A stretch of DNA of 64,000 nt from contig NC_060059.1 in assembly GCF_020283565.1 (NCBI RefSeq), positions 40,664,338 through 40,728,337 of the forward strand, given 5' to 3'. The position numbers and the translations under genes are program-made. Position 1 is the stretch's first letter; each line of letters starts with the position of its first letter. The notes beneath the pieces are model-generated. The model saw only the letters and a program-made list of their open reading frames with translations, did no database searches and was not told where the DNA came from. Shown here in pieces: positions 44,802-56,871 of the stretch. This DNA is from Trifolium pratense. Taxonomy: Eukaryota > Streptophyta > Magnoliopsida > Fabales > Fabaceae.

Positions 44802-45157
44802 TGGACTATTTCATCAAGTGGTCCATAGTAGATCAGTCATGAATAATATTATAACGAATACGAATTTTACAAAATTTACCGTTAGATTGAAAGTTTATAT
44901 CATATAGATTATCCATAGAAACATTTAGAAAAATTGAAAATCATTTGATATGTTATTGAGACGCATCAAGATTAACGGTTTATTAAATAACGTTAATTTT
45001 GATATGTCTCAATAACATATCAAATGATTTTCAAAAAAATTTAAAAATTTTATGGATGATCTATACAATATAAATTTTCAATCCAGCAGTAAATTTCGTA
45101 AAATTCATATTCGATAGATCATTTGTTCACGATAAACCACTTGTAAAGATGGTCCAC
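44802..45157. mobile_element. Diverged relative of the 3046-3443 palindromic MITE
   Basis: Two arms starting TGGACTATTTCATCAAGTGG and ending CCACTTGTAAAGATGGTCCAC are imperfect reverse complements around a loop near 44985. The interior shares TTTGATATGTTATTGAGAC, ATCAAGATTAACGGTTT and ATTGAAAGTTTATATCATATAGAT with the 3-kb element, while the outermost ends differ, suggesting end exchange or divergence. Confidence 0.65.
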
Positions 45158-46062
45158 CGTAGCGTTAGTCTAAATAATTATAATCTTGAAAGCAAATTTG
45201 CCAAAAAAAATTGAAGACTTGAGGGTAGATACACCAACCAGCCGTATCATTGATAAGAATCAATATTCTTGTTTTCTTGTGTGTGATTAAATAATGGGAC
45301 CTACCCAAGTGGCCCAATAGTCCACTTTTTATTTTCAATCACTTATTTTTTGTCTTTTTGGTTAAAAAAATCTGTTGATTACTTTTGTGTTAGAAGGAAA
45401 CTTAATTACGTCTGTGTATATATGACACATTATCGCTAATCCAATCCAATTCAATATGAAGCATTTGTTTTTTACTTATTTATAGTTTTGGTCAAGTTAT
45501 TGTATAGTACTTTATTCTATTAGTTCATAATTTTTTACATGTGGTGTAATGACTGACTTTATAGCTTTATGAATGAATGAAATTTTCTCGACAAAAAAAA
45601 TCAATATGTTTGTTTTATGAGTTTTATCTTAAGTAAAATACTTTGAGGTCAAAGAATCATTTCATTAGCTTGATTTATTAACATTACACATATGAATTCT
45701 GCATAGAAGATTTTTTTTTTGGGAGGTAGCTTGTACTGGTTATCATTTTTTTAGGTTCACTGGTCAGGAAAGATACAACACAATCACATGGAGTTCATTG
45801 GGAAGACTAGCATTCCTTATATATCAAGAATAATGTCACTTTCCATGTATTTTTAAAAGATTAAGTGTGTCAATTGGATAATTTGATTCAAAATAATATA
45901 ACCCTTAAAATTGTGTGCGATTATCTTTATTTTAAAATTTATTTTTAATCTCTCTAAAAACTCTTGAGTATATTATTTTAAGTCTATGTAAGGATCTTGA
46001 GTATATTATTATTATTACCATTCATTATAGTGAGATGCACAATTAGAGTTTCACTAAAATTC

Positions 46063-46085
46063 AAACCCCACTTTGAAAGGCTTAT

Positions 46086-46123
<38 letters not shown>

Positions 46124-46135
46124 CCACTTTGAAAG
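46063..46135 (+). mobile_element. Poly(A) retroposon with 17-bp target duplication and almost no body
   Basis: AAACCCCACTTTGAAAG occurs at 46063-46079 and again at 46119-46135. Between them is only GCTTATC followed by a run of about 32-35 A. This is what an extremely 5'-truncated retroposed transcript would leave. Confidence 0.75.
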
Positions 46136-47468
46136 AAATACACTTTATTTTTATTTGTTTACGTTAACCTTTTGATTTCTAGGAGAAGGTAAAGTCTGAC
46201 AAAAAAATTCTTCCACCCAAAAATTAAGCAAGGGTTCTCCCAAATAAAATATTTTTATGGTGAAATTCATTAACTATTTGAGCTTAATAATTTGATTAAA
46301 AGAAGTGCACCGTAAATCTCAAACTTTCACTATCATATTAACTCATGTGGTTTCAAAATCCAATCCAAATTAGTTATATATAATTTTCAATTAATAGATT
46401 TCTTTGACGAAATTTAGAAATTAGAGAAAATTATAGTTGATGGATTATTATAGATGATAACTTCTCTTTATCCCCCGTGTTTTTTTTTTACCTCTTGGAT
46501 TTCAAATTTTGCCATTGAACAAAAATTTGGGAATCAAAAATCGAAGAAAAATTTCAAGTCAAAAGATATTCGATAAACAGAAATCAAATTTTTTTTAAGG
46601 ACAAAATTGGAAATCTAAGAAGTGAAAAAGAAACATAAGAGTAGGTAGAGAAATTTTCATTATAAATTCTGTATAGCCCATGTCATTGGGTCCACAGCCC
46701 ATAAAGAGAGTAAATTCTTTGGTCCATCAAATCATCATTGTCGAATTAAGATCTCAAGCCTCTAAAAGGGTTCCTTTTTGTTTGCGTGGCCAAATATTCG
46801 TCTTTTAATTTGGCTAGTTATTGCGTGGTGTCTTTAACGTCTCCGTAATAATATCACACGTAGAAGAACTCTATGCTGAATGTGTCTTCTATCATGCAAG
46901 AGTTATACCTTCTATTGTGGATAATTTTTTTATATTATATTTTAAGATCAGAGATAGTATTATGCAAAAATGATATAAAGAAATTTAATTAAAATAAAAA
47001 ATTAAAAGAAAATACAGATAAATATAATAAAATAGAGTTAATTTAATTATATAATATGACTAAAAAATATTGAAAATAAAAAATATGATTAAAAATCTGA
47101 AATATATCCATGAAGTGTGGTTTGCAAATAGATATAAGTAACCAATGAAACATGTGAGATATACATGGTGATAAGATGATTACAAGCAACATGTTTGAAT
47201 CTAGCTCTACCATATATAACATGCTCATGATTCAGATGATTACGTGTATTCGGATTCACCCTTACGAATGCTCATAGTATAATAATGTTATTAGAGGATC
47301 CCGAAGAATCCCTTTTGTTGTCTTTGTGTAGCAAATAGAGTATGGGTGTGAAGCTTCCCTCCACATTTCCACCTTGCCATCATGCCACTTGACACATCTG
47401 GTTACTAATTACTATCACTATCACACACTATAATAACACCACCATTTGCATTGTGGACCCACTTTTAT

Positions 47469-47555
47469 GCCACTAGGTTTAGTCTAGTAGTGAAGAGTTT
47501 GGGGAGTACGTTATAGGTCTTGAGTTCGATCATCAGTTCATTGTAAACCAATACT
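47469..47555 (+). mobile_element. tRNA-like SINE (GCCACTAGG group)
   Basis: TGCCACTAGGTTTAGTCTAGTAGTGAAGAGTTTG, GAGTTCGATCATC, CATTGTAAACC. Aligns with 43687-43777. No clear duplication. Confidence 0.65.
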
Positions 47556-48484
47556 CTCACTTACTGTATTCATTTAAAGTACCTGTATTAACTATTGATG
47601 TGGTATTTTTCACCATCATAAAATATACATATATTTTTATATCATTTTATATTTTAACCGCTTCAAAACTAATTTAATTCAATTAGTTTATAATTTAATT
47701 TTACTAAACAAACCCTTTATGTCAATAAAATAAATTTGAGTTAGACATTATAAAACTCAGTTCGTTCTCCAAAAGCGCCTACAAATGACTGAATATACTC
47801 TCAAAAATGGAAGGAGAAGCTTAAAAGGAAGGATAGTTAACATGCCAACTTGAATTTTATATTTACCTGTAGTTCTCGGGAGAAGGGCCGCTGATTCGCC
47901 GTGACCCATAAAAAATCGAACACTGATTTTCACAAACAATTTGTTCTAAGAAGAATTTACTAACCACTTAAACTCAATATCTTATATCTTAAATAATTTT
48001 TAATGGTATTGATTAAAATAATTGACTCAAATGAATAGTTGTGATTTTACTAGACTATGCAGTAACTAACTACAGAGGATCTATTCTCGATCTATCAATA
48101 TCCCCTACCATGGGACACAACATGGGAGAAAAACACCCAGATATCTAGAGAGAATTATGACATCTAATTTCAACCGGATAGCATTACCAACCAACCAATA
48201 CTCCTTTTCAATAAGAAGCCTACCTCTCAACCAATTAGAACAAATGTTCCACATTACATTCTTCACGGTCTCAAGAGTTTCTCGTTGAACAAATGTTCAC
48301 TTTGCAACTATATTTGTATTTGAATTGATTGTTATAACTTAAAGATGAACAAAATGACATTGAACAAGACACCAAGTTTGTTAACAAGCTTGTGGCACAA
48401 ATTTGACTGATCATTTAACTTATTCCTACACTTGGGAAGACAATGTTTGTGCCCACACACGAGTCAACAACTCAGTATTTTTTT

Positions 48485-48573
48485 TTTTGTTTACAATGAA
48501 CTAGTAATCGAACCCAAGACCTATAGCATACTATCCAAATCCCTCACCACTATATCAAACCTAGTGGATTTCA
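48485..48573 (-). mobile_element. tRNA-like SINE (GCCACTAGG group), minus orientation
   Basis: On the minus strand: CCACTAGGTTTGATATAGTGGTGAGGGATTTGG, GGGTTCGATTACTAG, CATTGTAAAC then an A-run (T-run on plus at 48479-48488). Confidence 0.7.
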
Positions 48574-49110
48574 ACTCGGTGTCTTTGTTTGATGCCACTT
48601 TCATATCTTTCTCAAATACTTAAACACTTTCTCCACCTATAAAACTTCCTTCCAACAGTATATTTTTTATTTTTGACAAGTGATGGACATAAAAGAATTG
48701 AACAATGAAGAGAGATCATGACACATACACAAACATGGATAAGTTGTAAGGGACATGAATGGTTTTCATGGGATCATAGGTTCAATTGTGTACTTAGCTT
48801 AACCAGTTTTATTTCCCCCTTTCAATCAAGTTTGCAATGAAGAGAGGATCCATATATAGGCTTTGGCTAACATGGAAGACTTCACTAAGTCTTCCATGGT
48901 CAAGATAACTCAAACTTTGTTGAAAATGTTACTTATTTAAAAATGTATTCAATGTTTAGTTTTTTCTTTTCGTTTTAATCTTCTTTCATATCAAGTCTTG
49001 GACATTTATTGGTTGGCACGAGATGTTTTTTTAAGTGATGCAGGCAGGGCCACAAATTTTGGGTTTTGGATAGCTAGGTTGAGTGCAGGACTATATAAAA
49101 TGAGTTTAAT

Positions 49111-49298
49111 ACCAAATGTTAGTTGATTTAGTGATAATTGACGCTGAACTTGGTAGGAAGGATCACGGTTCGATCCCCGCAACTGCATTTGGAAGGAAAC
49201 TTGAACCACTTGATGCCAGAACTCGCTCCGAACTCTGGATTACTAGGCCCCCCTTTCCCTAGGAATCAGAGGGTGAAAAAAAAAAAGAAAAAAGAAAG
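49111..49298 (+). mobile_element. Longer tRNA-like SINE, perfect 15-bp target duplication
   Basis: TAAAATGAGTTTAAT lies at 49096-49110 and 49299-49313. The body has TTAGTGATAATTGACGC, a box B CACGGTTCGATCCCCGC, a GC-richer 3' part (CCAGAACTCGCTCCGAACTC...CTAGGCCCCCC) and a long A-rich tail. At 188 bp it is distinct from the other groups. Confidence 0.8.
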
Positions 49299-49860
49299 TA
49301 AAATGAGTTTAATTAGAATACTCTAACACTTACGTAGTCAATCAATTTAAATCATTTTTAAATAAGACACATCAACCTAATGTTAAATATTGAAAAAAAT
49401 CAAATATTTCCTAATATTTCACATCTCTTATTATACTATCTATTATACCGTTTTCATATTATCTGATTACATCTTCATGGCCTCTTTCTTTAAATCTGCA
49501 ATGTTCAATGTTGGCCATCCTCTATGTAATACTTGTCCAATTTGTTTTTCCTTGCCTGCTATTGTTTGTCAAAATCTTGGTCACAATTGTTATATACTCC
49601 ATATATTTAGTAGTAATGTTTCCACCACATACAAAAAGTAAGTTTTATTTATTTGATTTTGATATAAGAAAATTATGATAATGGAAAATTTAAAATTAAT
49701 ATAAAAATAAAAAATGTTGATTCAAGGTTTTACTTTATATATGCCGATGGGGTGGTGTGGGAGACGACAGAGATGATGATAATTTGTTTTTTTTTTTTTT
49801 TTTCTCCCTCAAATTAGTTATTACAGGAAGATTTGATTTGAGATTTTTTATTTTTTAATA

Positions 49861-50174
49861 GGCTTAACTACAGATTTGGTCCCTTACGTTTATTTTAGGT
49901 TTCAATTTGGTCCCTTACGTTTATTGTATGTTTCAAGTTAGTTATTTCCGTCAATTTTGTCACATGTAGCAGTCAATTTGCATATGTGGACAGACACGTG
50001 GCACTTAGACACACTGATACGTGTACTGTTTAAACGGTGTTAGTGATGAAACTAATGTAAAAGACTAACTTGAAACCTAAAATAAACGTAAGAGACCAAA
50101 TTGATACTTTTTAAACTTAAGAGACCAAATTGAAACCTAAAATAAACGTAAGAGATCAAATGTGTAATTAAGCC
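49861..50174. mobile_element. Mutator-like MITE, 314 bp, exact 9-bp target duplication
   Basis: TTTTTAATA flanks both sides (49852-49860, 50175-50183). The ends are long inverted repeats: GGCTTAACTACAGATTTGGT with CCCTTACGTTTATTTTAGG on the left and the complement on the right. Within each arm the CCCTTACGTTTATT unit is repeated. No coding sequence. Confidence 0.85.
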
Positions 50175-50289
50175 TTTTTAATACTAAGATGATGTGTTTG
50201 AAATGATGATTTTAATTGGTTGACGGTGTAAAATTAGTTTACACTATCAGAGTATTCTAATTAAACTCATAAAATTAGGTAGTTTAAAT

Positions 50290-50673
50290 TGAATTTAATT
50301 TATATGCACCGTCAGTGTAAAGTTATTTTACACATGCATCCAATAATATACTGACACATCATGTATGATATTTAAAAAAAATTAATTTATATGCACCGTC
50401 GGTGTAAAATTATTTTGCACATGTGACCAATAATATACCGACACATCATGTATGATAATTAAAAACACATGATGTGTCACATTCATTAAATGATGTGGCA
50501 ACGCGTCATTGGATGTATGTGTAAAAAAAATTTACACCGACGGTGCACAACAATTAAACTCATTTAAAAACACATGATGTGTCACATTCATTAAATGATG
50601 TGGCAACGCATCATTGGATGTATGTGTAAAGAATCTTTACACCGACAGTGCACAACAATTAAACTCGTTTAAA
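50290..50673. repeat. Compound inverted repeat with both arms duplicated
   Basis: Left units containing ATGCACCGTC(A/G)GTGTAAA occur at about 50292 and 50379 (period 87). Right units containing the complement (TTTACACCGAC(A/G)GTGCA) occur at 50461-50565 and 50566-50673 (period 105, very similar to each other). The layout is L-L-R-R, as if one inverted-repeat element was inserted in, or partly duplicated with, another of its family. Confidence 0.75.
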
Positions 50674-52107
50674 TTTGTAAGAATTATTTTGTTTTACTTC
50701 TATGTTTTTTTTCAAAAGAAAAAATCAAATTAGTAAACATTTTAGAGTTCTCTAAAAAATCGGTTCTGTATAAAATGGACGTGCAAAAAGATTGGTCCAT
50801 CATGGACCATTTTTTTTCCACCCTTGGATTAGGGGCATGTTTGTTTCAGATTTTTCATCAAAAAAAATCTATTTTTTTATCTTACTTATGTTTATTTTAG
50901 ATTTTTTCAAAAATTATTTTAGTAAAAAAATCATTTTTTCATCAAAATGAGAATATATTTTCAATAGCTTTTATCATTCATCATCCTTCGCCATCTTAAA
51001 AAAATAAATTTTAATGATGGTAAACAAACGGCAAATAACTTTATTTTTTTTCAAAATCTCTACAAAAAAATGATTTTCTTAAAAATAATTTTTTTCAAAA
51101 AAAAATCATTTTTTTAAAATCTCAAACAAACATCCCTATATCTTCCACCAAAACTTAGGTCTATTCACACTAAATTTAACCCCTCAACTCTATCTCTTTC
51201 GTTGGGCTTCTCTGTATTCTTCATATCTTCAAGTTATATCGATGCACATATGAAATGCAGGACTATAGTCATATTAAACTAATGAGAATGAGAGAAAATC
51301 AATTAAGTGTGAAATATCTAATATTTAAAATTTACTTTTTATTTAAAACTAATAATATATTAATTTTGTCATATTTTCTTTAATTAATATTCATAACACT
51401 TAAATTTTTAAATTAAAAAAGTTAAAATATATATTATATATGTTTATTTTAATATGAGATAAACTCTATAATTTTACGAGTTGAATCTACGTTTCGATTC
51501 CACTTAGTCAAAACAAGTTGACATAAAAACTAAATTCTAACATGACATTAGAAATACATAAACCTTCATACTATATTAATATTATAAATGAAGGGATTTA
51601 AATTTGTTTTGGTACATCACAAAGTCCAATTTCGTTTAAAAATTAAGATCAATAGTAGTTTATATACAACATCCACACTTCTTACCTTATAAAAAATAAA
51701 AACTATGCTTAAAGCGTACAATACCTCGAAAAGTGGTGTGACACCAATTGAGGATGGAGCGGAACAAAAATCATGATATGCAGAACTAGAAAATATGTTT
51801 TGAAATGATTCAAATTGGTGCTGAGCAGGTTAAAGGTGAGGTCTTCACTAGAGCACTCACCAATTTCTTCATATCATGATAAATATATTACATAGTACAT
51901 GCATTAGCCGTATAATGAATATGTCAACTCTTTATCAATTTGGTGCACTTGATTGGACATAATGCTGCTCAAAAGATTGGCCCCATCTCAAATTTTTCTG
52001 AAAAAAAGGATCAAATTTTAGCAATGCAGTTTGATCTTTGCAATCTGATCACTAACAGAAGATATTAATTAGAGGATCAGTTGGTCTAGAATTCAAATAT
52101 TAGGAGT

Positions 52108-52250
52108 AGGAGCATAACCACAATTGTACTTATATTTCATAATCTGAACCCAAAACTTCTCAAGATTAACCATCATTTGCCAAACAAGCTTACACATGTA
52201 GGCTTTATTTAGAAGTTTAAAATGTCTAAAGTTGAGCAGTCCATCCTCTT
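52108..52250 (-). mobile_element. LINE reverse-transcriptase C-terminal remnant
   Basis: Translating the minus strand from about 52245 gives EDGLLNFRHFKLLNKAYMCKLVWQMMVN and EKFWVQIMKYKY, matching the GGLGFRDLxLxNKALLxKxxWxL...LWVQVLKAKY motif of plant LINE ORF2. Stops follow immediately; a fossil. Confidence 0.65.
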
Positions 52251-52377
52251 GAAACTTGCAATTCAGAAATAAATTATCATTAAAACCACTTTTTTATGAA
52301 TACTATTAACAGTTTACAAAATAATTGAATCATAGAAATTACTATATAAATATAAATTGTCCACAATCTTTTTATTT

Positions 52378-52535
52378 AGTCAAATAGTCTAGTGGCGAGA
52401 ATCACACACTTTAAGTGTGAAGAAATAGAGAATCACGAGTTTGAATCTACGTCAGAATATATCAAATACCCTTATAGCTATCAAAGTATCAACCGAGTTA
52501 TACTACCAACTGAGTTGTACTTCCGTGACATATCA
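52378..52535 (-). mobile_element. tRNA-derived SINE, diverged
   Basis: On the minus strand: GTACAACTCAGTTGGTAGTATAAC (box A region), ACGTAGATTCAAACTCGTG (box B), CACACTTAAAGTGTGTGATTCTCGCCACTAGACTATTTGAC. Longer than the other copies by an internal insertion. About 260 bp upstream of the LRR gene. Confidence 0.65.
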
Positions 52536-52685
52536 TGTCGACAATCTAATATGACGATCAAAGAAACCACAAAGTAGTGCAATAGCTATAGTTATATTAA
52601 CTTATTATATATGATCACAAACCATGTGTATATCACTTCTTTGGACTACTCTCCCACCCAATACCCAATCATTTTACTTATACAA

Positions 52686-52695
52686 AAATATAAAG
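52686..52695 (+). promoter_or_regulatory. Possible TATA box of the LRR gene
   Basis: AAAATATAAAGC lies about 105 bp upstream of the start codon. In AT-rich DNA this is only suggestive. Confidence 0.3.
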
Positions 52696-52794
52696 CAATT
52701 TAAAAGTTTGGCCTAATTAACAAACTTCACTTCTTTCTACCTACTAATTGTATCATTCATTGTTAGTGTTCTCTTGAATCAAAAACAAAGAAAA

Positions 52795-53946
52795 ATGATG
52801 AATAGCATCTTTGCAAAACTATTGTTCTTAACTTTGTGTATGCTCTTTGTGCTCAAAGCAGAATCTTTAGTATTTGCAGACCAAAGACTAAGTATAGTGT
52901 ATCCAGTGATTCAAAAATTCAAGTCTTTGATTACTTCAGATCCATTAGGTGTTACAAAAACATGGATAGGTTCTGATATATGCAACTATAAAGGATTCTA
53001 CTGTGATCATCCACCAGATAACAATTCTGCTATTGCTTTAGCCTCGATCGATTTCAATGGTTTTCGTCTAAGTGCTCCTACCCTTAATGGTTTTATTGAT
53101 AAACTACCTGATATTGCACTTTTTCATGCAAATTCCAACAATTTTGTTGGCACAATCACTTCTCAAATCACTAAACTTCCTTATCTTTATGAGCTTGACT
53201 TAAGCAATAATCAATTTTCAGGTGCTTTTCCAATTGCTGTTCTTGGCATGAAAAGTTTAACATTTTTGGATATAAGGTTCAACTTTTTCTCTGGTGGTGT
53301 TCCACAACAAATATTCACACAAAATCTTGAAGTTCTTTTCATCAATAACAATCTCTTGACACAAACTTTGCCTGAAAATTTAGGCATAAGTTCAAGTACT
53401 CATATTTTTTTACTTACTTTGGCTAATAACAAATTTATGGGACCAATACCGAGAAATCTTCCGAAAGCTTTATCGAGTTTATCCGAGGTTGTTTTACTAA
53501 ACAATGAGTTAACAGGTTGTTTACCACATGAAATTGGTTATTTTCAAGAAGCTATAGTTTTTGATGTTGGAAATAATCAACTTACTGGTCCTTTACCATT
53601 TTCACTTAGTTGTCTTGAGAAAGTTGAGGTTGTTAATTTGGCTAGTAACATGTTTTATGGAATGGTTCCAGAAGTTGTTTGTGCTGAGTTGGTGAATTTG
53701 GTGAATTTTTCTTTGGCAGATAATTATTTTACTCATGTTGGACCATTTTGTAGGATGTTGATACAAAGAGGTGTTCTTGATGTTGGAAAAAATTGTATTC
53801 ATGATCTTCCTTTTCAAAGATCAATGGAAGAGTGTGTTGATTTCTATGCACAACCAAGGATGTGTCCTTTTATGTGGTTTCATAGTTTTATTCTTCCTTG
53901 TAAGTTTCCATTTCAAAAATCTTCTTCTGTTTCTTCTATTCCTTAA
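52795..53946 (+). CDS. Secreted LRR protein, LRX-like without extensin domain
   Basis: Intronless, 383 residues from the first of two adjacent ATGs at 52795 (the open frame extends slightly upstream but has no ATG). A signal peptide covers about residues 1-28. An N-terminal LRR cap holds the [13 protein letters not shown] pair of cysteines (63, 70). About nine LRRs follow from residue 105 to 335, for example [16 protein letters not shown] and [16 protein letters not shown]. The end has a cysteine motif (NCI...[18 protein letters not shown]333, C347, C357) as in leucine-rich-repeat extensins, but the serine-proline extensin repeats are absent. No transmembrane or kinase segment, so a cell-wall protein is expected. 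Similar Arabidopsis proteins (At4g06744 type) are uncharacterised. Confidence 0.9.
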   Translation: MMNSIFAKLLFLTLCMLFVLKAESLVFADQRLSIVYPVIQKFKSLITSDPLGVTKTWIGSDICNYKGFYCDHPPDNNSAIALASIDFNGFRLSAPTLNGFIDKLPDIALFHANSNNFVGTITSQITKLPYLYELDLSNNQFSGAFPIAVLGMKSLTFLDIRFNFFSGGVPQQIFTQNLEVLFINNNLLTQTLPENLGISSSTHIFLLTLANNKFMGPIPRNLPKALSSLSEVVLLNNELTGCLPHEIGYFQEAIVFDVGNNQLTGPLPFSLSCLEKVEVVNLASNMFYGMVPEVVCAELVNLVNFSLADNYFTHVGPFCRMLIQRGVLDVGKNCIHDLPFQRSMEECVDFYAQPRMCPFMWFHSFILPCKFPFQKSSSVSSIP

Positions 53947-56837
53947 TTTAGATGTAACTTTTTCCTTCATATTTCATTTGGGTTGTAAATTTGCAATTCT
54001 TTATCTTCTTTTTCTTTATCATGTGTAATGTAATGTATAATAATTGTGTTCAGCATTTTCTATTTGTTTCTGCATTTTATTTCAAAGGAGTTCGAAGTTC
54101 TGGGTTCAAATCCACACAAAAAAGAAAAATATGCTAATGATAATTACTTTAGAGTCGTATATCATGATTATTCTATCATAGATTATATTATTCTAATCCG
54201 GTGTTCTGGGAATGCATGGCATGCTTTGTAAGATTAATTTGGCATGATCGTTAAGTTATTTGAAAATAAATTCTTTTAGTTGTGAGACTTAAATGAGAGG
54301 GACAAAGTTAAGACATGATTCTACTTAAAGAGACTTATGTTATCTCATCAACACATCTGAAATGAGGACCTCTCCTTGCATTTGAAAATTCTTTCAAGCA
54401 TTAATTGATATCGACTATTGAATTGTGATCACACAAATTCACTTTACTCATTTTTTTACACATTATTCATTTACTTAATGGTGCCATTTTTTTTAAGTTA
54501 GTTGCTAAAACATTTCTATAAATATATTTTTGAAAATTATTACAAGTAAATTGCTATGTCATTCCAAGTTTGCAAATTAAATGAATATGTATGTACTCAG
54601 TACTCCAAGTTTGTGAAGAAAAGGTGGCTGGAGAATGGACAACCTTAAAAGGAGGATAATCTAAAATTGACAAGAAAAGTGGCTTTTCAAAAGTCACGGT
54701 CCCAAAATTTGTGATATTGCATTGCAGGGATAACGGTGCCAAAGTCACTTTTTCCTATTTGCCATTAAAAAAATAATCACTTTTTCCTAAGCTGCCACAC
54801 TATACAAAATAGGATACATATCTTCAAAACCTATCTATTTCATTTTCATGAATGCTTTGGCAACCAAACAATAGGTCTTAATTCGATAGTTTCATGTGAT
54901 TCGTGAGGCTAACAAAGTTGCTAACACAAAATTTGGTCTATGTTGTGAGTTTAAACGTGATTTTTGCATTGAAATATATTGTTTAACTCATGTATCCAAA
55001 CAAACAAATTTACAAAATCAATTAATTTAAAAACTCATGTATAAACGTAGCATGTGTTTGGTTTCAATTCTCTCCGCAACAATCGTGTGTCTATCAAGGG
55101 ATTTCACGCGAAAATGAGAAGAAAATGTGCGTCTAGCATTTCCTCACCGCGATTCCAAACATCCTCGTATGAAATGTAAATTAAGTTTCACCTTAAATAA
55201 AAAGTAAATGTAAGATTACATATAAGTGAAAAGACATTATCCACCCGAGTGGTTTAGACTTGTGGAAAGTCAAACAATGCAAATATACCACATTATTTTG
55301 GATCTAGATTGATTGAGTGCATTCAAAAACTATGACTGCATGCAGTCCATATCCGGACCGTCTGATTGAGATCAGACAGTTTAAATTTAATGTCAAAATT
55401 TGTACTATTTTGAAAAACTAAAACAGCATCAAAATCAATGCTATCCAATTTTGATCAAACCGCTAGAAACTTTTGACTGCAACCTGATTACGTGGCTAAT
55501 TAATGACCACATAAGATCCAATTCCCATTATTTTGTATCCATGAGGCCATGACAATGTCAACAACAATGTCATATAGTAAATTGATAAGACATTCCGACA
55601 ATTTTCTATTCATGTGGCAAAAGTAAAATGAAGAAAAAAACCCCAAAATGTCTCAACTACTCCCAAAATTTGGAAGATATTAGTGATGGTAATAGGTTCT
55701 TCACTGCAGCCAGGTATAGTGATATGCTTTCCAGCTCAAAAAGAGATTATAGCTAACGACGCATAATAAGTAATTATCATATTCATCTAAGATTAAGAAG
55801 CATCGTCACTAGGCACTGTTGGTGTTTTTCAAACCCGCAAGAGAGCCCAAGTGGGAACCATTTTCAATTGTTAAGTTCTTCATCTAAAAAATTATTGGAC
55901 AATCATACTAAATGACTGATTTTTTATATACTATAGTATAGCTGTGAAGTAATGTTGGTACTACTGTGGATAAAATAACAACAATATAAATAATAGATGT
56001 CTTAATCACATTTAATTAAATAGTATGCTTTAAAAAGTATATTATTATTGCCTAATAAAGTGTAATATTATCACATGACAAGATAAAATTTGTCAAGAAG
56101 ATAAATCTAATTGAACAATTCATTACAAAAGAAAATGCTACAATAACAAATGTCTGTGGAATACTCGTTAACTATATTAGTAAGAAAATTTTATTTTAAA
56201 ATTTATGTATTCAGTATTTTAAAAATGTAAAATGTTACATTTTTAGTATTAATTTTATCTTAAATTTTTTTAATATACTTAATAAGTATTTCGGAAGTAC
56301 TTGTTAGACCCATTAAAAAAGAGAAGCTTTTGAAAGACTCTCTAACATGACCAATTGATAAATGTGGTATGGACAAATGCCTTGTCACGATTTTGCTATA
56401 GTATAGTGATAGTGTTTGGTGAACAATTAAATTTCTTTAAAATATACGCAACATTATTATGTGAATAAATAAAGAACAAAAGGGACAACTTACATAAAAT
56501 AAATAAAGAATATGGGAGGTTTGAAAAGGAACTCCAACTAAAATGGAAGTAATAATAAGTGGGCCCATTATTGGGCCTAACCCATAGCACCAAGCCCATC
56601 ATCTCTAACCTAGGTGACATGAAACAAACAATGACGTCATATTAATGGTGACGTGTGTTGAAACAGAGAAACAAAAACAAAGCAAGAGAATGTGCTAGAA
56701 ACAAAGAAAGAACTATATTCATATTCAATTTTTCATGGTCCAATTCTTCCTCATTTCATCGTCTTCATTGGTTCTTTCAGATTCCTTCTTCTGAATTTTG
56801 TGATTAAAACCAAAACAAAAGAGAGAGAAACTATCAA
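53947..56837. other. Intergenic spacer
   Basis: No gene supported. A fragment at about 55050-55150 starts GCATGTGTTTGGTTTCAATTC and resembles the end of the Tourist element at 34802, without a partner end. 56600-56870 is probably promoter and leader of the next gene. Confidence 0.5.
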
Positions 56838-56855
56838 ATGAAATTGATACATTAG
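56838..56855 (+). promoter_or_regulatory. Upstream open reading frame of five codons
   Basis: ATG AAA TTG ATA CAT TAG ends 16 bp before the main start codon of the next gene. If the transcript starts upstream, it could lower translation; this is inference. Confidence 0.4.
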
Positions 56856-56871
56856 AAAGAAAAAAAAGAAA

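Larger units (their letters stand above)
40807..52790. other. 12-kb gene-free repeat-rich region
   Basis: Apart from the elements listed separately (SINEs, two inverted-repeat elements, a Mutator-like MITE, a poly(A) retroposon and a LINE remnant) I can support no gene on either strand. Open frames here are short and without family motifs. 41880-42030 is less AT-rich and free of repeats that I recognise. Confidence 0.6.

Noticed and set aside
50290..50673. CRISPR-like repeat array
   Set aside because: There are only two units per arm in inverted arrangement, no regular spacers, and the DNA is eukaryotic.
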